Shown here in pieces: positions 9,123 through 17,937 of a stretch of 64,000 nucleotides of DNA. The translations under genes were made by a program, and so were the position numbers. The stretch's first letter is position 1. Each line of letters starts with the position of its first letter. Below the pieces are notes generated by a model. It searched no databases. It worked only from the letters and a program-made list of their open reading frames with translations, and was not told the origin of the DNA. The DNA is from Thiogranum sp963752745 (lineage in GTDB: Bacteria > Pseudomonadota > Gammaproteobacteria > DSM-19610): contig CAVWAK010000030.1 in assembly GCA_963752745.1 (NCBI GenBank), positions 1 to 64,000 of the forward strand, read 5' to 3'.

Positions 9123-10092
9123 ATGAGCCAGGAGCGCTTGCAGAAAATGGTTCAGCTGCTGAAAACACATCGCGTTGTGTCCCGGCAGACCTTCCTGGAC
9201 CGCTTCGAAATTTCACCAGCCACCTTCAAACGGGACCTGGAGTATCTCCGTGACCGCCTGGGTGCTCCCGTCATCTGGGATCGTGAACGCCGGGGCTATC
9301 GCTTTGACCTGTCGGATGATCAGGCAAATACATTTGAATTGCCCGGCTTGTGGTTCAACAGCCAGGAAATCCACGCCTTGTTAACCATGCACCAGCTCAT
9401 TGATGCACTGCAGCCCAGTTTGCTCACCCCGCATATCGAACCACTCAAGGCGCGTATCGAAAGTCTGCTGGAAGGTGAAGAACACACCGGCAACGAAGTG
9501 CGTAAACGCATTCGTATCCTGCACATGAATACACGCCCGGTGGAGCCAGAGCACTTCGAGGTCATCAGTAGTGCGTTACTGGCTGGAAAACGGCTTAACG
9601 TGATCCACTACAACCGCAGGCGGGATGAGGAGACAGAACGCGAGCTTTCACCCCAGCGGCTGGTGTTCTATCGTGATAACTGGTATCTGGATGCCTGGTG
9701 CCACCTGCGCAAGGGCGTACGCAGCTTCAGTGTCGAGACGCTTCGAAAGGCGGTCCCACTGGACAGGAACGTCCGCAAGGTGGCAGACAAAACACTGAAC
9801 GGGATACTGGCATCTGGCTATGGCATCTTTGGTGGCCGTGATACGCAGACGGCGAGGTTGCGGTTTACGCCCCGAGCGCGCTCGCTGGGTTGCGACTGAA
9901 ACCTGGCATCCGCAGCAGAAGGGCTGGTTCGATGAACGCGGCAGCTACGTGCTGGAGTTCCCCTACAGCGATGATCGCGAATTGATTATGGATATTCTCA
10001 AGCACGGTCCGGCTGTCGAAGTGATTTCACCGGCTGCGCTGCGCAAGCGGATTAAGGAACAGGCAGACGCGATAATCCGGCAATACCGGTAA
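9123..10092 (+). CDS. WYL-domain transcriptional regulator (YafY type), one-base frameshift
   Basis: An N-terminal HTH of the DeoR/HTH-11 type (about residues 1-60, with the FEISPATFKRDLEYLRDR recognition region) is followed by a WYL domain containing SPQRLVFYRDNWYLDAWC (about 177-194). WYL domains sense ligands, often nucleic acids or nucleotides. The C-terminal WCX-like part (RWVATETWHPQQKG to the end) is in another frame. Dropping one C from the CCCC run at 9870-9873 joins them as RFTPERARWVATETW, giving about 322 residues, normal for the family. It is divergent from the 5'-nucleotidase gene with dyads between them, so a local regulatory role is likely. Confidence 0.85.
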
Positions 10093-10160
10093 TTCACTAT
10101 AGCTCACTTTGTGAGCTACCCCCTGTTGCAAACTGCTCCTGACAATCAAGGGAGGTCGTT

Positions 10161-10631
10161 ATGCAGCGAATCAGAATGAACTCAATGGAGCAGGGCGGGA
10201 TGTGGCTGCTGGGTGGCCTGCTGTTGGCGTGTGCGCTGGCAGGTTTCCTGTGCCTGGCTTCGTTGTCAAAAATGGAAACGCGTGTTCTCGGTATGTCGGC
10301 ACATATCGGGTTTTCCGAGGGCTGGAGTCGACATTTTCAGGTGGGTGACCGGTTGTCCGTTGCCTGGGATCGTGCAATGCCACGGGGGTACGAACGTATC
10401 TATCTGCATCGTGGTGGAGAAATCATCGGCGCGCTGCCGGAATCCCCGCTGACAATCCAGGTGCGCGAGGCACTGGAGAGCAGGCGTCCTGTTCAGGTCA
10501 CGGTTGTAAAACTGGATCCGCTGGACCCCGCGTATGGTCTTAAAGTGCGCCTTGGGTTCGATTCGACGCGACAGCAACACAGGCAGCCCGTCGCTGTACA
10601 GGCGCTGAATGTGGCGCAGTCACTGATGTGA
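10161..10631 (+). CDS. Membrane-anchored small protein with a HIRAN-like segment
   Basis: 156 residues with one N-terminal membrane helix (about 13-36, rich in Leu, Ala and Gly) and a soluble remainder. Residues about 60-125 (GDRLSVAWDRAMPRGYERIY through RRPVQVTVVKL) have the spacing of a HIRAN domain, which in other proteins binds DNA ends. The match is by eye and weak, and a membrane anchor would be unusual. A GGGAGG ribosome binding site precedes ATG 10161. The gene follows the WYL regulator by about 70 bp on the same strand. Part of its 3' end is repeated imperfectly just downstream (about 10632-10684). Confidence 0.55.
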   Translation: MQRIRMNSMEQGGMWLLGGLLLACALAGFLCLASLSKMETRVLGMSAHIGFSEGWSRHFQVGDRLSVAWDRAMPRGYERIYLHRGGEIIGALPESPLTIQVREALESRRPVQVTVVKLDPLDPAYGLKVRLGFDSTRQQHRQPVAVQALNVAQSLM

Positions 10632-10780
10632 AACCGGGTCCGCTGGACCCCGCGTCGGGTTCGATTTGAAGCGGCAGCACAGGCGTTGGCAAACCAGCGG
10701 CTCATGTTGCCTGTAAGCACGGGGATGATGCCTGTTGGAGTTCTATGGTTTTCAGTGGGCTGGTCGATAAACTATAGATT

Positions 10781-11491
10781 ATGAAGAATAAAAGGAACTA
10801 TTACAGGATCTTGCACGTTCAGCCGGACGCGCCTCAGGAGATCATCAAGTCCAGTTACCGCACGCTTATGCATCGGCTCAAGCAGCATCCCGACCTTGGC
10901 GGCGACCACGGCAATGCAGTCCTCATAAACGAGGCCTATGCAGTTATTTCCGATCCCCGGAAACGTGCCGAATATGATCGTACTTTTTTGCGTGCCAATG
11001 TGGCGACGACAACATCAACGTCCCCGCGCAATCAAAGCAAGGCGCATCAGCCCGTGGTGCAGGAATCATGCACCTTCTGCGGTACAGCGCATCGGTACGG
11101 CAGAACACCGCACCAGGATGCAGTGTGCGGTAAATGCGCAAGCCCGCTTAAAGGATTTGAGATAACCAGGTTCGAAAAGTCCTGTCGGCGCATGGTAGAC
11201 CGCATTGCGAAACAGATTCATCTCGTATTCTATACCGCCTGGCCTCAGAAAAAGGGGTACACCGGCGTCGTGCAGGATATTTCGCCAAGGGGGATGCAGT
11301 TTGTCACAGAAAAATCGCCTAAACGGGGTATGCATATAAAAGTCGAATGTGAAACCTGCACTGCGGTTGCACGCATCACGAACTACGAAAAAAGATCTGC
11401 CGTATCGGGCGTGGTATGGGTCGTCGGGGTTGAGTTTGTGACCATTCTGTTCAACGAAACCCGTGGCAGTTTTATATCCATGAAGATTTAA
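10781..11491 (+). CDS. J-domain, zinc ribbon and PilZ fusion protein
   Basis: The 236 residues contain three recognisable parts. First is a DnaJ J-domain (about 5-68) with the HPD motif at 36-38, needed to stimulate Hsp70. Next is a four-cysteine zinc ribbon (CTFC 97-100, CGKC 116-119). Last is a PilZ-like domain with RxxxR at 137-141 and DISPRG at 166-171, the two signatures that bind cyclic di-GMP. J-domain proteins direct DnaK to clients, so this architecture suggests a co-chaperone controlled by c-di-GMP. That function is inference, while the motifs are visible. No dnaK gene is nearby. It is not a classical DnaJ, lacking the G/F region and the four CxxCxGxG repeats. Confidence 0.78.
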   Translation: MKNKRNYYRILHVQPDAPQEIIKSSYRTLMHRLKQHPDLGGDHGNAVLINEAYAVISDPRKRAEYDRTFLRANVATTTSTSPRNQSKAHQPVVQESCTFCGTAHRYGRTPHQDAVCGKCASPLKGFEITRFEKSCRRMVDRIAKQIHLVFYTAWPQKKGYTGVVQDISPRGMQFVTEKSPKRGMHIKVECETCTAVARITNYEKRSAVSGVVWVVGVEFVTILFNETRGSFISMKI

Positions 11492-11650
11492 GGGACGAGA
11501 GTACTAAAATGAAGGGATTCTCCCTGGTCAGCCTGCACGATTGCCGATCCGTACTCACCTGTATTGAAATACCGGCTCGAGGGGCGTAATTTCCAGAGAT
11601 AGTAGACAGTCCGGAATACAACCGTAACTAAACACGATAGAGAGTAGAAA

Positions 11651-11881
11651 ATGACTGATACTCTGATTAAAGAGGCAAAGAAGGTACTGGCCGGTAAGAC
11701 AGGCCGCCTGGAAGATGACGAGCTCGAGTATCTCGCGCGCGAAATCACAAAACTCGGATTTAAACTGGGATTCGCACGCGCTTATGCGGCTGGTCCCAGT
11801 CTGGTAACAAAGCTGGTCCATGAACTGGAGCGCCAGGAAGAACAGGTGAACCAAATACGCAAGACGCTCGGCTTTAAGTGA
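11651..11881 (+). CDS. Small soluble protein, unknown function
   Basis: 76 residues, charged and mostly helical by eye (DTLIKEAKKVLAG, DDELEYLAREITKLG, and a C-terminal VHELERQEEQVNQIRKTLG amphipathic helix). No signal peptide or membrane segment is seen. I do not recognise the family. The ATG follows TAGAGAG at a normal distance. It stands between the J-domain gene and a truncated GFA gene on the same strand. Confidence 0.5.
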   Translation: MTDTLIKEAKKVLAGKTGRLEDDELEYLAREITKLGFKLGFARAYAAGPSLVTKLVHELERQEEQVNQIRKTLGFK

Positions 11882-11968
11882 CGTAATAAAGCGGCTCGGA
11901 GCAGGCCAGCCTTCCAGGACGCCACCTGGTGCAGAGTGGAGGGTCATCGCAACACTTGGGAAACCATT

Positions 11969-12232
11969 ATGACCTCAACGCTGACAGGCAGTTGCTTATG
12001 TGGTTCAGTTCAATATGAAGTGTCCGGTGAGGCTCAACGGTTTTATCACTGCCATTGCCAGCGTTGCCGTAAGGCAACGGGTACTGGGCATGGCAGTCTT
12101 GTCCTGGTGACGCCGCAGACCGGTATCAGCTGGACAAAGGGTGAAGAACTGTTGGGACGTTACAAGGTGCCGGATGCCGGGCCTGTTTCAGGCCAGGGTG
12201 AAGTAAAAAGTTGCACCAGTACCTTCTTCTGA
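11969..12232 (+). pseudogene. GFA-family (glutathione-dependent formaldehyde-activating-like) protein, 3' truncated
   Basis: GFA-domain proteins are small zinc proteins with conserved CxCGxxxY and CHCxxCRK motifs. Here SCLCGSVQYEVSG and YHCHCQRCRKATGTGHGS are both present in the first 45 residues. Homology runs to about LGRYKVPDA (near 12177). After that the frame encodes sequence antisense to the histidine kinase and stops at 12232. The second zinc-binding cysteines and the C-terminal half are missing. The coincidence of the break with the kinase 3' end points to a deletion junction. Confidence 0.75.
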
Positions 12233-14164
12233 ATTGGCCCAAACTTTACCTCCGTGACGTTCAATGACACGCTTGACGGTGGCAAGTCCGATCCCGGTTC
12301 CTTCATAGTCAGAACCATGGAGACGTTGAAAGACACCAAACAATTTGTTCGCATATTGCATGTTGAAACCGGTACCGTTGTCTTTGATATAAAAGACATG
12401 TTTGCTGTTTTCTGCTATTTCGCCAAATTCAATCACTGCCTCTCGTCGCGTGCTGCTGTACTTCCAGGCATTACCAAGCAGGTTTTCGAGTACAATTTGC
12501 AGCAGCTTCCTGTCACCCTCGGCGGTAATGTTGTCTTTCACAACTATTTCTACCTGCCGTTCAGGTTGTTGTTCTTTCAGGTTGTTAAATACTGTGTTCG
12601 CTAGCTCGCTCAGGTTAACCAGCTCGCACCGAATTTCAGCGCGGGTTATGGCGGATAGTTGAAGCATGTCATCGATAAGTTCTCCCATGCGCTGGGCGCT
12701 CTTTCTGATCCGGTGCAGATAATCTTTTCCTGACTCGTTTAATTGATCTTCGCAGTCTTCAAGTAACGCCATACTGAATCCATCGATACTGCGTAATGGT
12801 GTGCGCAAGTCGTGGGACACAGAGTAATTGTATGCATTGAGTTCGTTATTTCTGTATTCGAGTTCGGCGGTCCTGGCCGTGACCTGATTTTCCAGCTCTT
12901 TGTTGATCTCCAGCAATTCTCTATCGCGGGCATGAATCATTTTTTTCATGGTGTTGTAGGAATCTATCAGGGAGTAAACTTCCTTGCTGTTAATTGCACT
13001 GCCTTTCGCTCTTATCGTTAGAGGTTGAGTGTTTTTTGCATGACTGTCGCGCTGCAAATCGTCAGATAATTGCGAAATAGGTCGTAACAGGGTTTTTGAA
13101 ATTATATTGTATGCCAGGCCAACGAAAAGTAATGAAATAATCGAGAGTAACCAGATTTCGACGGTAATCGTTCTTGCGGCACTTTCTATTTTGCCGATGT
13201 TTTCTGTTGACCACATTTTCACGATGCGTTCCAGCTCGGTTATATTTTCCGCAACCTGTTTTTGTACTGGCTGGATTTCGGTTTTTATATAATTTACGTC
13301 AGCTCGTAGCGCCTTGGCATCAGTTAACTTCCCAAAGCTGTTGTAATCAGCCATCCATTTGCTGGCGCGATAACGCATTGTCTTGATCGCTTCTTCGGTA
13401 TCAAAGCCAAATGGATCCTGTTGCTGCAAGTTTTCGATCGCGTCAATTTGTTCCAGAATCACTTCATGACGTAGTTCGAGATTACGTTTCTGGGTGAGAT
13501 TTGCGGTCTGGTTTAACGCGACAATGCGAATAATAATGGCCCGAAAATCCAGAATTTGACGGCGCCATAAATCTTTTAACCCGGTAACTCTACGATACAT
13601 TTCTATAATCTGTGGACTGCTTTCTTCGTTGGCAATCTCGTTGAGTGCTGTTGTGATGGCTGTTGAAAACTCCTGGTTCGACTTTAACAGGGTATCGCTA
13701 AGGTAGGGCAGTATCGGGAATACCCAGTTTGGATCACTGGATAAATCGATCAGTTCCAGGATTCTGTTTTTAAGAGCTGACAGGTTGCCGTTTAGTTCTG
13801 CGATAGTGGTTTTGAGAGAAGCCGAACCGGTTGTTTCCAAAGTGTCGAGTTTATGCAGCTCTTGAATGGCAAGATCCATATCTTGCAGCATCGCTTTATG
13901 ATCATCGCTGGCGTAGGGAGTAAAGATGGTATTAAGCCGGGTTTCTACTCGCCAGACATGATTGCCAAGCTTCTCGATGATATCGGTGGCAATATTCTGT
14001 TGCAGCAAAGACGCTGCATTTTTACTATTGAGATTGCCAATATATAAACTGGCTGCTATTGATCCGGCCACGAGAAAAATAGAAATCAGCGAGGCAAGCA
14101 GAAGAGTCGTGGTATGAAGACTCCTGCCTTTGCCGGGTTGCATCGAAGCGAATTTCATGCGCAT
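12188..14164 (-). CDS. Membrane sensor histidine kinase
   Basis: A 658-residue sensor kinase. A membrane helix (about 18-42) is followed by a large, mostly helical periplasmic domain, a second membrane helix (about 336-358) and a HAMP-like linker. A coiled coil (about 413-440, LENQVTARTAELEYRNNELN) leads to the HisKA box SVSHDLRTPLRSIDG, carrying the phosphorylated His. The HATPase domain has N-box LENLLGNAWKYSS, DNGTGF and GTGIGLATVKR. The domain style resembles kinases acting with stand-alone receivers. No response regulator is adjacent, so its partner is unknown. Its 3' end abuts the broken GFA gene. Confidence 0.92.
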   Translation of the reverse strand: MRMKFASMQPGKGRSLHTTTLLLASLISIFLVAGSIAASLYIGNLNSKNAASLLQQNIATDIIEKLGNHVWRVETRLNTIFTPYASDDHKAMLQDMDLAIQELHKLDTLETTGSASLKTTIAELNGNLSALKNRILELIDLSSDPNWVFPILPYLSDTLLKSNQEFSTAITTALNEIANEESSPQIIEMYRRVTGLKDLWRRQILDFRAIIIRIVALNQTANLTQKRNLELRHEVILEQIDAIENLQQQDPFGFDTEEAIKTMRYRASKWMADYNSFGKLTDAKALRADVNYIKTEIQPVQKQVAENITELERIVKMWSTENIGKIESAARTITVEIWLLSIISLLFVGLAYNIISKTLLRPISQLSDDLQRDSHAKNTQPLTIRAKGSAINSKEVYSLIDSYNTMKKMIHARDRELLEINKELENQVTARTAELEYRNNELNAYNYSVSHDLRTPLRSIDGFSMALLEDCEDQLNESGKDYLHRIRKSAQRMGELIDDMLQLSAITRAEIRCELVNLSELANTVFNNLKEQQPERQVEIVVKDNITAEGDRKLLQIVLENLLGNAWKYSSTRREAVIEFGEIAENSKHVFYIKDNGTGFNMQYANKLFGVFQRLHGSDYEGTGIGLATVKRVIERHGGKVWANSEEGTGATFYFTLA

Positions 14165-14381
14165 GACAAGTGGCAGAATGAACGTTGTTCACCAATCCGT
14201 CAACGGATAATCCACGTGTTTTGAAGGTTTGCGGTCCTTCTCAGCGTACAAGAAACTTGCCCCATTCATCAGGCAACTCCAGACCAGGCTCACTCGCCCC
14301 TGTCACCTGAACAACGGCAGGGTGGTATCTGGAAGAAAGGATCAACAGGTAAGCAGATTCGATACGCTTTATACTGTTTCC

Positions 14382-15110
14382 GTGAATGATAAGGAAACAA
14401 GGCCTGCACCCATCCCGGAGCGTCCACCCGGGACCACCTGGCGCCAGCTGTTGAGGACGACCGAAGGGCGTATCTTGTTGCTGGGTATCACTGTCATGCT
14501 TGCCGGCCCTGTCGTCATGGGGCTGGTGGCCTTTGGCTCGCCGGAAACCTTGCACATGGTCGGCGTCATGAGCTTTACCAACATTGTCTTTGGCCGGGCC
14601 GTGTCCATGTCCATCGGTTATGCCGGTGGTTACGGTCACGCGCTCGTGGTGCCGGTGAACATGTGGGTGGAGAGCGTGCTGGTATTGTTGTTTTATCCGC
14701 TGTTCGTTTTCAGCATACGCAGTCTGGTCGTGTTTCCCGGCCTGAAGCGCTTTCTTGAACGCACGCATGAAGCCGCCGATCGCCATCATGACAAGGTAAG
14801 CCGTTACGGCATCGCCGGGCTGTTTATTTTCGTCTGGTTTCCTTTCTGGATGACCGGGCCGGTGGTGGGCGCGGCGATCGGTTATCTGCTTGGTTTTTCC
14901 GCCTGGCTGACGGTGTCGATTGTGCTCGCCGGCACTTACATCGCTATGTCAGCCTGGGGCTGGCTGTTGTTCGATCTTCATACCCGCGCTGCTATCTTCG
15001 GTCCCTGGGCCCCGGCACTGATTGTTGGCATTTTTATCCTGATTGTCCTTGCCAGTTACTGGCTAAGGAGGGGCAGGAAGGCAAGAGGGGACGGAGGGGT
15101 TAAAAAATAA
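14382..15110 (+). CDS. COG2426-type membrane protein (putative small multidrug export family)
   Basis: A polytopic inner-membrane protein of about 243 residues with a short cytoplasmic N-terminus and about five hydrophobic segments. Glycine-rich motifs such as WMTGPVVGAAIGYLLG are typical of the Sm_multidrug_ex/COG2426 family, whose transport role is unproven. I prefer the GTG at 14382 because the sequence before it in the same frame has no family character; an upstream start at 14229 would add 51 polar residues. It is divergent from the histidine kinase. Confidence 0.7.
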   Translation: MNDKETRPAPIPERPPGTTWRQLLRTTEGRILLLGITVMLAGPVVMGLVAFGSPETLHMVGVMSFTNIVFGRAVSMSIGYAGGYGHALVVPVNMWVESVLVLLFYPLFVFSIRSLVVFPGLKRFLERTHEAADRHHDKVSRYGIAGLFIFVWFPFWMTGPVVGAAIGYLLGFSAWLTVSIVLAGTYIAMSAWGWLLFDLHTRAAIFGPWAPALIVGIFILIVLASYWLRRGRKARGDGGVKK

Positions 15111-15212
15111 TCCCTCCATCCTCTTTTTCACGTAACTCGAAAGCGAGACGCTGCTGATTCCGTCAACTTCCCGGGTAAACCAGTCCCCGGAAAGCTTTGA
15201 CGACAGGTGTTG

Positions 15213-15398
15213 TTACTCTTCCTTCATTTTTTCCTCGATGGCTTCCTTTGCATCCCCGGCCTGTTCTGCAACATCGGCAGCTGTTTCGTCAATCGCTTTG
15301 CCTGCTTTTTCAGCGGGCCCTTCCTTTTCACAGGCTGATAATCCAGTAGCCAGCAGGCCTGACAGTATCGCGCTTAATATTCCATGGTGCAGTTTCAT
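15213..15398 (-). CDS. Small acidic lipoprotein
   Basis: 61 residues with a type II signal sequence ending in lipobox LSAC (Cys23). A short charged helix rich in Ala, Glu and Lys follows (AEKAGKAIDETAADVAEQAG). It has the look of small periplasmic stress or entericidin-like lipoproteins, but no specific family is claimed. A GGAG ribosome binding site lies upstream of the ATG on the minus strand. Confidence 0.65.
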   Translation of the reverse strand: MKLHHGILSAILSGLLATGLSACEKEGPAEKAGKAIDETAADVAEQAGDAKEAIEEKMKEE

Positions 15399-15487
15399 TG
15401 CTTATCTCCTCAGAATTCCTTTTACGAGGCTGTATGGTAGCGGGTTCTTGTCGTACTTACCCCTGTTGTCAGATGGCGACGCGTAGC

Positions 15488-15578
15488 AGCGGTCTCCTGA
15501 CCACGATTCGGTGTCACGAACGATCGCGCCGGAGGGTGGCGCTTGTGCCCGACGGTTTAACGGGTGCTCCTGCGGTGG
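15488..15578. repeat. Dispersed repeat, copy 1 (about 90 bp)
   Basis: This block is present again, inverted, at 28881-28971. The inner 50 bases (15523-15572) differ from that copy at a single position, while the outer parts are more diverged. It contains GGAGCACC/TGCTCC and CGCGCCGGAGGG strings resembling the REP-like elements at 32861 and 36334. It lies in a non-coding gap before the epimerase gene. Confidence 0.8.
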
Positions 15579-15656
15579 TTTGAGTTAGCGATGTGGGCCA
15601 GGTTTGAACGAATGTCGTAATGTATGATCAACAGGGTCGGGTTGGGAATTTATAAG

Positions 15657-16505
15657 ATGGCGAATATTCTAATTGCGGGTTGTGGCGATATCGGTAGTCG
15701 TTTGGGTGTGAACCTCGCGGCTGACGACCATAAAGTCTGGGGCCTGAAACGTAATACCGCTACCCTGGCGCCGCAGATACTGCCGCTGCCCGGCGATCTG
15801 CAACGTCCGGACAACCTGAACCTGCCGCAGGAACAGCTCGATTATGTATTTTACTCCGCGGCGGCTGACGCATACAGCGAGGCGCACTACCGGGCCGCCT
15901 ACGTCGATGGCGTCGCCAATCTGCTCACGGCGCTTGCCGCCGCCGGGCAACAACCGCGGCGCATACTGCTGGTCTCAAGTACCTCGGTCTACCCCCAGCA
16001 GCAGGGCGAGTGGGTGGACGAGGATTCGCCCGCCGCACCGACGGGATTTTCCGGCCGCTTTATCCGTGAAGGCGAGGAGTTGCTATGGAACGGGCCTTAT
16101 CCCGCCACGGTGCTCCGGTTCGGTGGCATCTATGGCCCCGGGCGTACACGCCTGATCGACAGTGTGCGCGACGGGACCGCCCGTTGCGTGCAGGGTGTTT
16201 ACAGCAACCGCATCCATAGCCAGGATTGTGCCCGTGCGCTGCAGCATCTGATGGCGCTGGATGAACCTGAACTCTTGTATCTCGGGGTGGACGACGACCC
16301 GGCGCTGTCGTGCGACGTGATGCGCTGGTTGGCGGAGCGTCTGGACGTGGTCGAGCCGCAGGTAGTCGCGCACCGCGACGACGCGCAAAAGCGGCAACCC
16401 GGCAATAAACGCTGCCGCAATACCCGTCTGCGCGCGAGCGGGTTCGAGTTCCTGTATCCGGGCTATCAGCAAGGCTACGCAGCGATACTCGAGGAATCGA
16501 ATTGA
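15657..16505 (+). CDS. NAD(P)-dependent epimerase/dehydratase family protein (YeeZ-like SDR)
   Basis: An extended short-chain dehydrogenase fold. An N-terminal Rossmann strand ILIAGCGDIGSRLG provides the nucleotide-binding glycines, VSSTSVYPQQQGEWVDE the Ser/Tyr region, and RFGGIYGPGR the later substrate-side motif. The compact length (282 residues) and the GCGDIG start match YeeZ-like proteins, whose substrates are unknown. ATG 15657 is chosen over the upstream in-frame ATG 15624 because the Rossmann fold begins right after it. The gene appears monocistronic. Confidence 0.82.
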   Translation: MANILIAGCGDIGSRLGVNLAADDHKVWGLKRNTATLAPQILPLPGDLQRPDNLNLPQEQLDYVFYSAAADAYSEAHYRAAYVDGVANLLTALAAAGQQPRRILLVSSTSVYPQQQGEWVDEDSPAAPTGFSGRFIREGEELLWNGPYPATVLRFGGIYGPGRTRLIDSVRDGTARCVQGVYSNRIHSQDCARALQHLMALDEPELLYLGVDDDPALSCDVMRWLAERLDVVEPQVVAHRDDAQKRQPGNKRCRNTRLRASGFEFLYPGYQQGYAAILEESN

Positions 16506-16744
16506 ATCAGCAAGGCAATGACCATGCTTGTGGCTGTCTGTTGGCCTCAAGGCTGGCTTTGGCCGATGGGCAGCAAATTAGTCAACCGAGCCAGTAGAAT
16601 TTGGCGAGATCTCGCAATAATCAGGGCAAAGTGGCGGGACGAATAGCGACTTGAAGAGGGTAAATTCAAGGTGGAGGGTGTTTATCTTTCCTGTACGGGT
16701 AAATACTGTATCTATTTGATATGTATAATAATTATATATCCCTT

Positions 16745-16822
16745 AAGTCGTTTTTATGACTTCTTCCGGTGTAAACCGGACGGTTTAACCCGTTTTTCGG
16801 GCTCTAAACGCCCGGAAGTCTA
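16745..16822 (+). promoter_or_regulatory. Candidate structured leader RNA with mutually exclusive stems
   Basis: In the 410-bp gap before the substrate-binding lipoprotein gene, GACTTC at 16759-16764 can pair with upstream AAGTC (16746-16750) or, extended by CCGG, with downstream CCGGAAGTC (16813-16821). The second fold encloses two small hairpins, AAACC-GGAC-GGTTT (16774-16787) and CCCG-TTTTT-CGGG, making a three-way junction. Alternative pairing of one strand is the layout of a riboswitch or attenuator. It matches no riboswitch consensus I can recall, including the c-di-GMP-I class. No other feature was seen in 16506-16917. Confidence 0.4.
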
Positions 16823-16917
16823 CTAGCCTCTATTAACTTCGTCAGGTTTCGTCCGATAAGTTAGGAATCATGTATCTATCTAATTATTAAATATTATTTT
16901 GCTGGCAGGATGACATT

Positions 16918-17937
16918 ATGAATACCTGTAATGCTGGTAGAGGTTTACTAACAGCTGTAATGATTTTGTTCATGTCGGCTTCTCTGTTCGTCATGTCTGG
17001 CTGTGAAAATAAAAAAGTAACGGAAACCAAAACCATCGGGGTTGTTTTGTTCGGTGATTCTCGTCAGCCCCAGGTCGACGGATTCAGGAATGGCTTGTCC
17101 CGACTGGGATACAAACCTGATGAATCGATTAAGTATGTAATGCGAAATGCAAACAACAAGCGCCCGGAACTGAAGGTGCTGGTTCAGGAATTGATTGATC
17201 AGGACGTGGACCTGCTTGTTGCGGCCGGTGGTCTTGAAGCGGACACAATGAAGAAAGTGCTTGGCGATAAAAAAATCCCGGTAATTGTGCTTTATGTGAA
17301 TGCGATTACGGAAAGAGGTTTGGTGAAAAGCCGTCGCGAACCAGGTTGGGAGGTAACCGGTATTGATAACCTCAACGCGGAGTTATCAGGTAAGCGGGTT
17401 GAGCTGATGCTGGATCTCTTGCCGGATATGAAAAAAATCCTGATTCTTTATTACGAGAAAATTCCACCTTCACGTATTGGCGTGGCCAAAGCCAGAGAAA
17501 TTGCGGAGCAAAGTAATATTACAATTGATGCTCGAGCAGTATCCAGTCGAGATGAAATAAAGCAAATAATGGAAAGCCTTGAGCCAGGTGAAGTCGATGC
17601 CATGCTCACAGTGCCGACGGCGCCAATCGATAACGCACTGAAAGAAGTTATTTTGCCAAATGTTAATCGCTTGAAGCTTCCATTAATGACCCACTCAAGG
17701 CCGTTGGCGGAAAAAGGAGCGTTAGCCAGCTATGGCGCCCACTTCTACGATATGGGCGCTCAGGCAGCCCGACTGGCTGACAAGATTATCAAAGGCGTTG
17801 ACGCAAGCGGGATTCCGTTTGAAACACCCAAGAAAGTTATTTATACAATGAACGAAGAAGTTAAGGATGAATTGGGTATCGAAATATCAGACGTCGTACG
17901 CATTCAGGTTGATGAATACATTAAAACTGATAAATGA
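16918..17937 (+). CDS. ABC-type substrate-binding lipoprotein (PF04392-like)
   Basis: 339 residues with lipobox MSGC (Cys29) and a type I periplasmic-binding fold. It opens with IGVVLFGDSRQPQVDGFRNG, then LLVAAGGLEADTMKK and VDAMLTVPTAP, and ends in LPLMTHSRPLAEKGALASYG, the usual order in the PF04392 ABC_sub_bind family. No permease or ATPase follows. Instead the stop overlaps the start of a GGDEF-EAL protein by four bases (ATGA). The likely role is a ligand sensor feeding the membrane c-di-GMP enzyme rather than nutrient uptake; this is inferred from context. Confidence 0.85.
   Translation: MNTCNAGRGLLTAVMILFMSASLFVMSGCENKKVTETKTIGVVLFGDSRQPQVDGFRNGLSRLGYKPDESIKYVMRNANNKRPELKVLVQELIDQDVDLLVAAGGLEADTMKKVLGDKKIPVIVLYVNAITERGLVKSRREPGWEVTGIDNLNAELSGKRVELMLDLLPDMKKILILYYEKIPPSRIGVAKAREIAEQSNITIDARAVSSRDEIKQIMESLEPGEVDAMLTVPTAPIDNALKEVILPNVNRLKLPLMTHSRPLAEKGALASYGAHFYDMGAQAARLADKIIKGVDASGIPFETPKKVIYTMNEEVKDELGIEISDVVRIQVDEYIKTDK

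Noticed and set aside
9123..10092. WYL regulator as a marker of a defence island
   Set aside because: No restriction, CRISPR, toxin or other defence gene is adjacent. Its divergent partner is a nucleotidase-like enzyme.
16745..16822. Known c-di-GMP-I (GEMM) riboswitch
   Set aside because: The conserved CACGCACAGGGCAAACC and GGGACGCAAAGCC core is absent, so it is listed only as an unassigned structured leader.
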